Shown here piece by piece: positions 7,813 to 14,369 of a DNA stretch of 22,754 nt. A program made the position numbers and the translations under genes. Under the pieces are notes generated by a model. It made no database searches and was not told the origin of the DNA. It saw nothing but the letters and a program-made list of their open reading frames with translations. How positions within the stretch are numbered: position 1 is the first letter of the stretch; each line of letters opens with the position of its first letter. Source of the DNA: Verrucomicrobiota bacterium (GTDB taxonomy: Bacteria; Verrucomicrobiota; Verrucomicrobiia; Opitutales; Oceanipulchritudinaceae); assembly GCA_009908535.1 (NCBI GenBank), contig JAAAOD010000025.1:1-22754 (forward strand). Direction: 5' to 3'.

Positions 7813-7992
7813 CTATTCCGCGGCGGCGAGCAAAGCGAGGGTCAAAGCGGTGGCACCCCAGTCGTCGTGGTCGTGCTCGTTGCCGTCGGAACTGAGGGCG
7901 ATGCGGCCCTGGCCCTGCCAGAGCGGTTCGGCGGCGTGGGTCGGTGCGGACCAGAGAACGAGCGTGAGAAGAACGAGGAAAACGCAATGCAT
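7813..7992 (-). pseudogene. 5' stump of a secreted-protein gene (truncated)
   Basis: From the ATG at 7992 (minus strand) the frame encodes a good signal peptide, MHCVFLVLLTLVLWSAPTHA, with a plausible cut before AEP. It continues as WQGQGRIALSSDGNEHDHDD and then WGATALTLALLAAAE before a TAG at 7815-7813. The SDGN...HD.DDWGA block resembles, from memory and unverified, the start of uncharacterised secreted proteins of Planctomycetes and Verrucomicrobia that are several hundred residues long. Only 59 residues remain, and no continuation is visible in any frame between 7812 and the sulfatase end. I read it as an N-terminal remnant whose 3' part was deleted. The frame is open upstream to 8082, but that extension lacks a convincing start. 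The alternative, a genuine small secreted protein, is less likely because the family-like block is cut mid-helix. Confidence 0.5.
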
Positions 7993-8118
7993 GAGCAAAG
8001 AAGGGGGTGGGGCCCGATGCCGGGCTATGATGAATTCGGGAGAAGGGAATAAGAGATGGGGGAGAACGTCCGCCGGAAGCAAACGTGCCGTTTCTGATGC
8101 GCTTCATTTTCGGGGAGC

Positions 8119-8146
8119 TTGGCTTGCCGTCGTGAAAGCTCATTAT
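8119..8146 (+). promoter_or_regulatory. Candidate sigma70-type promoter of the SGNH protein gene
   Basis: TTGGCT (8119-8124) and CATTAT (8141-8146) are separated by 16 bp and lie about 60 bp before the proposed GTG start. Both boxes deviate from consensus. The position, in the AT-richer part of the gap, is the main support. Confidence 0.25.
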
Positions 8147-8203
8147 GAACGCTTTTCTTGAACGACCCTGTCGCACACTAGTCTCATTCGAATCGCCGCT
8201 CCG

Positions 8204-11200
8204 GTGGCGGTGTTGTTTCTTTCCTTTGGCGTGCCGCTGTCGGCGGCGACCTTTCGCCCGTATCTGATCGGCAACAGCGTGACCGACCAGAGCAACTACG
8301 GCGACCTCGAGACGATGGCGGGGAGCCGCGGGTTCACCCACGACTGGGGTCGCGACTCGATTCCGGGCGCGTCGATCGCGACGCATCTGGGAAACCCGGA
8401 CGCCGGATTCACCCGGTCGCCCTACGGCCATTATCCGAATGCCCTGGGGAATTTCGTTTGGGACGCGGTGACCTTGCAGCCCTTCAAGGACTACGCGGGC
8501 GAGTTGTCGGCGGCGGGCTCCATGGTGGATCTTGTCCGGCAGAACAGCCCGGATGCCACGATCTACGTTTACGCGCAGTATTTGAACGCCCAGAAAGACA
8601 GCTGGGACGGGGGCGATTGGCTGAAAGACCGGAACGCTCCCTACATCGGGCAGACGCGGAACGCGGACTGGTTCGAGGACTTCACGCGGGATCTGGAGGC
8701 GGCCAAACCGGGCAACGTTCCGGTCCGGATGATCCCGGTGGGCCACGTCTTCTGGGAGCTTCACCAGCGCATGCGGGCGGGGATGGTTCCCGGATTCACC
8801 AACATCGAGGAGGTCTACAAGGACGGCTGGCACTGCACGCCGGTGGGCGACTACATCGTCATGATGACTTTTTTCGCGACTTTCTACGGGGAGGATCCCG
8901 GCGGCATGACGCGGTTTCCGCCCTACGACTTCGATCCGGCGGTGGCGGCGCAGATCGAGGCGGCGGCCTGGGAGGTGGTCTCGCGCACGCCGCTGTCCGG
9001 TCGCGCCGCGGAATTCGTGGTGACGACCCCGAGCCTCGCCCGGGGCCTGACCCAGACCGCCTATTCCGCGCAGTTGTCGCAGGTCGGCGGCGATGCGCCG
9101 GTCGTCTGGTCGCTGACGGCGGGCGCTTTGCCGGACGGCCTGGCTCTGGCTGCGGACGGCACGCTTGCGGGGACGCCGGAGGCAAACGGTATTTTCCCGA
9201 TTACGGTGGAGGCGAGTGACGCGGACGGCGACACGGCGGAGCGCGACTTGATCCTCCTCATCGATTCCGACTCGGCGCCGGTGATCGCGACGAGCCGGAT
9301 CACCCCGACGCCGTCGGGCGGCTACTTGCGCGAGTCGCTGGAGGCGGAAGGGGGAATCGGCGCGCTCACCTGGAGCGTGGTCGGCGGCCAATTGCCGGAC
9401 GGGCTGGGCCTGTCGCCGAACGGGGAACTCGAGGGCACGCCGCTCGGCCCCCCGGGCGACTATTATTTCGAGGTGGCGGTGGCGGACGAGAACCCGTCGA
9501 CGCCCTCGGTGGTCTCGCGCGAGCTGATCCTCAACGTGCTGGAACCCGAGAACGGAACCTATGAACTCGGCAAGACCGGGACTCCGCCGACGGTGGACGG
9601 AACGCTCGACGAGGCTTCCTGGGACCTGGTGGGAACGGCGGACTGGCGGCTGGAAGGCGCGCCGGACAACGCGGTAAGCTTCGGCCTGCTCTGGGACGAC
9701 GACGGACTCTATATCGGCGTCGAGATCGCGGACGGGACGATCCGGAGCGATTCCGATTCGATTTTGCAGGACGATCATGTGCAGATCTACCTCGACGGGG
9801 AACATGACCGGGAAAGCGAATTCAACGTCGACGACCGGCAGATCCTGCTCGCGGCGGACGGACGCTTCGAGGAAACGAACGGCCGGGCCGACGGCATGGC
9901 GCACGCGGTCGGTGCCTTCGCGGGGGGCTGGCGCGCGGAGGTCTTCGTGCCCTGGACTAATTTCGCGGAGAGCGCGGTGGGGCCCGGGCCGGAGGGGCGG
10001 TTTTCCCTGGGCTTCGACCTCGCGGTGGGTGACGACGACGGTGGCGGCGAACGCGAGGGGCTGCAAGCCTGGCTCAGCGCGAGCGACCGCGACCGCAGTC
10101 CGAACCAGTTCGGCAATCTGGTCTGCCACGAAGCGGAGATGGCGGAGAACCGGTTGATCGATTCCGGATTCGCCCTGAGTCCGAACGACCGGCAGACGCT
10201 CGGTTTCGATGAGGAAATCGGGTCCGCCCAGGCCGGTAAAGGCTGGTATACGGGGAAGAACCGCGCCTTCTCCGAGGGACCGCTGCCGGTCGTCGGCTGG
10301 CCGGACCGTTGCATCCAAACCTTCGAGAGCAAGGAGGGCAGTCTCCTGCAAATCGTCCGCGACGACGGAGCCACCACCGGTGCCGGTTTTCTCTCGATGG
10401 ACGTCCGCAACCCCGACGCCGTGATTGCGTATCGTGTATATGGATACAACGGCGATCCCACGACGGTCGACGGGAAGATGGCCGCGACCGGCAACGACAA
10501 CCCGGCATCGGCGGGCGGGGCCGACGCGGTGCTGGCGAGCGGCAACCTCGATCCCTCCGGCGTGCCCGCGGACACTTGGCGGCGGGTGAGCGTTCCGGTC
10601 GATTTCGCGGGCGGCTACGACTACCTGCTGGTGGCGCTGAGCGCGTCGGCCAACTTGACCGCACCGCGCATCGACAACGTCCGGCTCGGTCCCGCACTGG
10701 GGAGCCGGGTGACCTACGAGACGCCGCCCGCCCCCGGAAGCGGGCGGCCGCGGCGGGAGCTCGTGGTCGGCGGCGGCTTCGAAAGCGGTTTCGCCGGGAC
10801 GCTGGGCTTCGGCGTAGAGATCTCCACCGCCGAGGCGGGCGACGGCTGGTATCGCAATGCCGGCGTGCGCACGCTCACTTCCATCGACGTTTCGGGGGGC
10901 GAGCCCGGCGGCGCTCTCCTTTCCAGCGGGGGAAGCGGCAGTTCGCTCCTGCAACTGGTCCGCGACGACCGGCTCTCCCGCGGGGTGGGGGTGTTCGGGA
11001 TCGATCTTTACGAGCCGGTGCCGAACCAACGCTTCACCGTGCTCGGCTTCCGCGGAACGGCGGCCGATATCGACGCCCGGCTCGACGCCGTGACAAACGA
11101 CGCCACGGTGGATCTGGAGGGGGCCGACGGCTTGATCGCCGACGGCGTGCTCGAACTCGACGGCGCGGCGCCGGGGAGGTGGCACCGGCTGGAATTCGCC

Positions 11201-12031
11201 GCCGATTTCGGAGCGGGGTATGACTACGTGCTGGTCGCCCTGGGCGCCGACGACGGCGTGAGCGGCACGCGCTTCGACAATGTGAGCCTGAGCGCCGACG
11301 TGGCACCGACCGCCGCCCCGGAGGCACGGATCGAGGGCGACGATCTCACGGCGGCGGAGAGCGGATCCGATTTCGGAAATTTTCGGCTGGTCCTACAAGA
11401 GCCGCTGAATTTCGGCCTGCCGGTCCGTCTGGCTTACGGGGGAACGGCGGAAGGGACCGAGTTTGAGACCTTGCCCGACGAGGTGCTCATTCCCGCCCGC
11501 CAACACGAGTTGGGGGTTTCCATCAAACCCTTGATCGACGCCGAGCCGGAGGGGCCGGTCGCGGAGACGCTGACCGTGGCGCTCGCAGGGGGTGATTACA
11601 CCATGGCGGGCGCTGGGGCAACGTTCGGAATCGAAGATCACCCGGCGGACGTCTGGATTTTCGAGAACCACGGCGGCAGCCCGCCCGTTCCGTATGATAA
11701 GGGCGAGCTGTTGCTGGCCTACGTGACCGGTACGGAGCCCGGTGTCGGCGGTGCGGCCCGCCGACTGGAAGTCTTTCTGACGGAGACCGCGGGGGGGCAG
11801 CGGACGAAGGCCCGGCTGCGGATCGACCCGGCGGCGTCCGGAGTGGCGGTCGAGCTGTCCATCAGCCGGGACCTTGCGGAGTGGACCGCTTACGCGACGG
11901 GCGCCTCCGCGCTCGAGCTGGAAGCGGAACAGCCGAATCCCGGCGGCACGGTGACGCGCACCTACCGCTTTCCCGATGACGGAACGCCCGCCGCGACCGC
12001 CTTCGTCCGGCTGTTGCTGCGGCGCCAGTGA
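8204..12031 (+). CDS. Giant secreted SGNH hydrolase with Ig-like, CBM9-like, tandem lectin-like and Calx-beta-like domains
   Basis: Probable extracellular polysaccharide esterase. Domains, numbered from the GTG at 8204: a signal peptide ending near SAA (14-15); SGNH hydrolase at ~18-260 with GNS at 23-25 (candidate nucleophile S25) and DGWH at 207-210 supplying the Asp/His pair; two He_PIG-type Ig-like repeats at ~265-355 and ~358-448, each with the LPDGL...G.L.GTP signature; a CBM9-like carbohydrate-binding domain at ~453-645 (VDGTLDEASW, LYIGVEIAD, VFVPWTNF); two related ~180-residue domains at ~649-830 and ~851-1030; a Calx-beta-like domain at ~1035-1140; and an unassigned C-terminal domain. 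No PEP-CTERM anchor is seen. The start is doubtful. In-frame codons upstream would add a positively charged n-region (LIRIAAP), reached from a CTG at 8168 or an ATT at 8186, which suits a signal peptide better than the GTG. The substrate is unknown. Confidence 0.85.
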   Translation: MAVLFLSFGVPLSAATFRPYLIGNSVTDQSNYGDLETMAGSRGFTHDWGRDSIPGASIATHLGNPDAGFTRSPYGHYPNALGNFVWDAVTLQPFKDYAGELSAAGSMVDLVRQNSPDATIYVYAQYLNAQKDSWDGGDWLKDRNAPYIGQTRNADWFEDFTRDLEAAKPGNVPVRMIPVGHVFWELHQRMRAGMVPGFTNIEEVYKDGWHCTPVGDYIVMMTFFATFYGEDPGGMTRFPPYDFDPAVAAQIEAAAWEVVSRTPLSGRAAEFVVTTPSLARGLTQTAYSAQLSQVGGDAPVVWSLTAGALPDGLALAADGTLAGTPEANGIFPITVEASDADGDTAERDLILLIDSDSAPVIATSRITPTPSGGYLRESLEAEGGIGALTWSVVGGQLPDGLGLSPNGELEGTPLGPPGDYYFEVAVADENPSTPSVVSRELILNVLEPENGTYELGKTGTPPTVDGTLDEASWDLVGTADWRLEGAPDNAVSFGLLWDDDGLYIGVEIADGTIRSDSDSILQDDHVQIYLDGEHDRESEFNVDDRQILLAADGRFEETNGRADGMAHAVGAFAGGWRAEVFVPWTNFAESAVGPGPEGRFSLGFDLAVGDDDGGGEREGLQAWLSASDRDRSPNQFGNLVCHEAEMAENRLIDSGFALSPNDRQTLGFDEEIGSAQAGKGWYTGKNRAFSEGPLPVVGWPDRCIQTFESKEGSLLQIVRDDGATTGAGFLSMDVRNPDAVIAYRVYGYNGDPTTVDGKMAATGNDNPASAGGADAVLASGNLDPSGVPADTWRRVSVPVDFAGGYDYLLVALSASANLTAPRIDNVRLGPALGSRVTYETPPAPGSGRPRRELVVGGGFESGFAGTLGFGVEISTAEAGDGWYRNAGVRTLTSIDVSGGEPGGALLSSGGSGSSLLQLVRDDRLSRGVGVFGIDLYEPVPNQRFTVLGFRGTAADIDARLDAVTNDATVDLEGADGLIADGVLELDGAAPGRWHRLEFAADFGAGYDYVLVALGADDGVSGTRFDNVSLSADVAPTAAPEARIEGDDLTAAESGSDFGNFRLVLQEPLNFGLPVRLAYGGTAEGTEFETLPDEVLIPARQHELGVSIKPLIDAEPEGPVAETLTVALAGGDYTMAGAGATFGIEDHPADVWIFENHGGSPPVPYDKGELLLAYVTGTEPGVGGAARRLEVFLTETAGGQRTKARLRIDPAASGVAVELSISRDLAEWTAYATGASALELEAEQPNPGGTVTRTYRFPDDGTPAATAFVRLLLRRQ

Positions 12032-12080
12032 AGACAGCGTCTCCGTGGACGTAATTCAACGATTTCAACGGCGGCTTCCC

Positions 12081-12110
12081 TTGCGTCGGCGCTTTTCCGC
12101 AATTTTCTAT
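12081..12110 (+). promoter_or_regulatory. Weak candidate promoter before the prepilin gene
   Basis: TTGCGT (12081-12086) and TTCTAT (12105-12110) are spaced by 18 bp in the only AT-richer part of the 87-bp gap between the SGNH gene and the prepilin gene. The match to consensus is partial. It would give a very short leader before the ATG at 12119. Confidence 0.2.
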
Positions 12111-12118
12111 GGTAAACC

Positions 12119-12832
12119 ATGAACAAGTTACCCCCACTTCCCCCTCGTCACCGCCCGTCCGGTTTCACGCTTATCGAGCTGCTTGTCGTTATTGCGGTGA
12201 TCGGCGTCCTGGCGTCCATCCTGATACCCGCGATCAGCTCGGTCCGCGCAAAGTCATATCAATCCACAACCGTCAGTAATCTGCGGCAGTTGCAGGCCGC
12301 GAACGAGATGTATGCGAACGAACACGGCGGGCGCTACGCCGAAGCGGTGCCCTGGGATCACGAGGCGAACGCCCGCGACTACGATTCCGCTTGGTTCATG
12401 AATCCGGAGTTCATGCAGTATCTTGGCTACTCCGAAGATTCGAATCTCGGTTGGGACGGGGAGCAGTATCCAGACATCGCGAAGACCGGCATACCTGGGC
12501 TCGTTTTTGATTCTGAGAAAACCGACAGCCAATTGACGATCGCGATGAATATCGGCGACAAACTGCAGTGGGCGAGCACTCCGCTTTCTTACAAGAAAAA
12601 CAAAATCATCGATCCCGCCCGTTCGATGGCTTTCGGCGACGGCGGCGGGTTTTGGGCGCGCTTTGGTCCCGGCACGAATTGGACGAATGATAACGACGGG
12701 CGCGTAACGACCTCCCTCGCTTTTCGTCACGGCGGAAAAGCGGCGGTCGTTTACTTCGACGGTTCGACCGATATGGTGACCAAAGAAGAAGTTGAAGACG
12801 ATCGCGATTTCTGGCTGCCGAATAAGCGGTAG
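12119..12832 (+). CDS. Prepilin-type protein (type II secretion/type IV pilin-like N-terminus)
   Basis: 237-residue protein with a textbook prepilin leader: a basic, Pro-rich head (MNKLPPLPPRHRPSG) and then FTLIELLVVIAVIGVLASILI, cut by prepilin peptidase after Gly15, with Glu at mature position 5. The helix is followed by the SVRAKSYQSTTVSNLRQLQA segment common to pseudopilins. The C-terminal half contains FRHGGKAAVVYFDGSTDMV, which matches the H-x9-DG ending of the DUF1559-type pilin-like proteins that are abundant in Planctomycetes and Verrucomicrobia. It is probably displayed at or beyond the inner membrane; its function is unknown. No assembly ATPase, platform protein or peptidase gene is in the window, so it must rely on machinery encoded elsewhere. 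The sulfatase downstream starts 33 bp after the stop, suggesting co-transcription. Confidence 0.9.
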   Translation: MNKLPPLPPRHRPSGFTLIELLVVIAVIGVLASILIPAISSVRAKSYQSTTVSNLRQLQAANEMYANEHGGRYAEAVPWDHEANARDYDSAWFMNPEFMQYLGYSEDSNLGWDGEQYPDIAKTGIPGLVFDSEKTDSQLTIAMNIGDKLQWASTPLSYKKNKIIDPARSMAFGDGGGFWARFGPGTNWTNDNDGRVTTSLAFRHGGKAAVVYFDGSTDMVTKEEVEDDRDFWLPNKR

Positions 12833-12865
12833 TCGGATTTCGATTACGAACCGCGATTTTTATTT

Positions 12866-14206
12866 ATGAATGTTGTTTTTCTCCACGCTCACGACGCCGG
12901 TAAATACGCCGAGCCCTATGGTTTTCCCTTCGATAACCCGAACCTGATGGCTTTCGCCCGCGAGGGCGTGCTGTTCCGCAAGGCCTTCGCGGTCTCGCCG
13001 ACCTGCGGCCCCAGCCGTGCGGCGATGATGACCGGGCAATACCCGCATCAAAACGGAGTCGTCGGCCTGCCTGGGCAGCAGGGCTGGCGGATCGACGATT
13101 ACGGCAAGCACTTGGCGCGGCGGCTCGGTGAGGCGGGCTACGAGACCGTTCTGGCGGGGGTGCAGCACGAGGTCGAGCATGCGGATATTTCGCCCCTCGG
13201 CTACGAGCGGATGCTCGACACCGAGGCACCGGCTCGAGAGAAGGCGGGAGAATTTTACCCCGAGACAATCGACAAAGTGGAAGCCTTTCTCGCGACCAGG
13301 AAGCGTTTGGGTGACGGGCGTCCGTTTTTTCTCTCGATCGGGATCGACGAACCGCACCGCGACAATATTCCGCGCCCCGAGCTGAATCTACACGGCGCGA
13401 GCGACCGGTTCTCCAAGACCCGGCACTACGATCCGGAGAAGCTGGACTGGCGTTACACCGCGCCGCCGCCTTGGCTGCCCGACCTGCCCGAGCTGCGCAA
13501 GGACATGGAAAGCTTTCGCGAGGGCGTGAAACTGATGGATGAGTACATGGGGCGGGTGCTCTACGCGCTGGAGCACGCGGGGCTGGACGACGAGACTCTG
13601 GTGGTGGTGACGTCCGACCACGGGATCGAGTTTCCCGGGGGCAAGAAGACGCTGCGCGACCAGGGCAACCAAGTCATGCTGATCCTGCGCGGCCCGTCCG
13701 GCGGGCCGATCCGCGGGGGCAAGGTGGTCGAGCCGATGGTCACGCACCTGGACCTGTATCCCACCCTCTGCGAACTGCTCGGGCTGGAGGCTCCCCACCG
13801 CCTGGAGGGCCGGAGCTTGCTGCCGCTGATCGAGGGGCGCGCGGCATCGCTGCACGAGGCGACCTTTTCCGAGCAGACCTACCACGGCGAGCTGGAGCCG
13901 CTGCGGGCGGTGCGGACCGAGCGCTACAAATACGTGCGCCGACACCTAGAGGATGGCCCGAGGATGCGGCACGACGGCCCCGCCACGGCAGCGATGGAAG
14001 CGGCCGGTTGGTATGGGCGCGAGACCGGACGGGAGGAACTCTTCGACCTCTATCTCGATCCCTGGGAAGCCTGCAACCGGATCCACGACCCCGCGTTGGC
14101 GAAGGTGCGGGACGCTTTGCGCACGCGGCTGGACGAGTGGATGGAGGCGACCGACGACTTCTTCCCGTCGGGCGCGTTTCCCGAAACACCCTCCGGAGAA
14201 CTTTGA
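12866..14206 (+). CDS. Type I sulfatase, heparan-N-sulfatase-like, leaderless
   Basis: 446-residue sulfatase. It begins directly with the metal-binding strand MNVVFLHAHDAGKYAEPYG (Asp10). It carries the signature CGPSR at residues 47-51 (Cys47 to formylglycine), MMTGQYPHQNG at ~54-64, IDEPHRDN at ~160-167, and TSDHGIEFPGGKK at 249-261 (D251, H252, K260/K261). The HAHDAGKYAEPYG start and compact size resemble N-sulfoglucosamine sulfohydrolase-like (SGSH-type) members; that assignment is from memory and should be tested. It is only distantly similar to the sulfatase at 6218, so the two probably remove different sulfates. There is no room for a signal peptide, so a cytoplasmic site is inferred. 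It follows the prepilin gene by 33 bp and converges on the minus-strand glycosidase gene. Confidence 0.92.
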   Translation: MNVVFLHAHDAGKYAEPYGFPFDNPNLMAFAREGVLFRKAFAVSPTCGPSRAAMMTGQYPHQNGVVGLPGQQGWRIDDYGKHLARRLGEAGYETVLAGVQHEVEHADISPLGYERMLDTEAPAREKAGEFYPETIDKVEAFLATRKRLGDGRPFFLSIGIDEPHRDNIPRPELNLHGASDRFSKTRHYDPEKLDWRYTAPPPWLPDLPELRKDMESFREGVKLMDEYMGRVLYALEHAGLDDETLVVVTSDHGIEFPGGKKTLRDQGNQVMLILRGPSGGPIRGGKVVEPMVTHLDLYPTLCELLGLEAPHRLEGRSLLPLIEGRAASLHEATFSEQTYHGELEPLRAVRTERYKYVRRHLEDGPRMRHDGPATAAMEAAGWYGRETGREELFDLYLDPWEACNRIHDPALAKVRDALRTRLDEWMEATDDFFPSGAFPETPSGEL

Positions 14207-14223
14207 GGAATCCCGCGGATTCC
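14207..14223. repeat. Perfect inverted repeat just after the sulfatase stop
   Basis: GGAATCC-CGC-GGATTCC forms a 7-bp perfect stem with a 3-base loop, directly abutting the TGA at 14204-14206. A second hairpin, AGGGC-TTC-GCCCT, lies at 14258-14270. Neither is followed by a T-tract on either strand, so neither is a classical intrinsic terminator. Since two genes converge here, the hairpins could still limit read-through or stabilise mRNA ends. Confidence 0.4.
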
Positions 14224-14369
14224 CCGTTGGACGAACCTGCCGATACGAGCCCAGTTCAGGGCTTCGCCCTTCGCTGGTAGGTGATCGACTCTTTGGGCCG
14301 CTGGACGAACCGCCCGAAATTGATCGCATCGGTTCTATCATCTCGACGGCTTCACTTACGGAATCGTTC

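Larger units (their letters stand above)
7733..8203. other. Gap between sulfatase and SGNH protein genes
   Basis: About 470 bp without an intact gene. It contains the octamer repeat next to the sulfatase stop, the truncated secreted-protein remnant on the minus strand, and about 120 bp of somewhat more AT-rich sequence (8085-8203) that probably carries the promoter of the SGNH protein gene. I see no terminator hairpin with a T-tract after the sulfatase. Confidence 0.5.

Noticed and set aside
6452..11185. A 1577-codon open frame on the minus strand opposite the sulfatase and the SGNH protein gene
   Set aside because: It lies antisense to two well-supported genes and crosses the gap between them. 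Its translation is low-complexity Arg/Val/Ala/His-rich, with no domain or membrane pattern, as expected from codon bias in high-GC DNA. The + strand frames have clear catalytic motifs.
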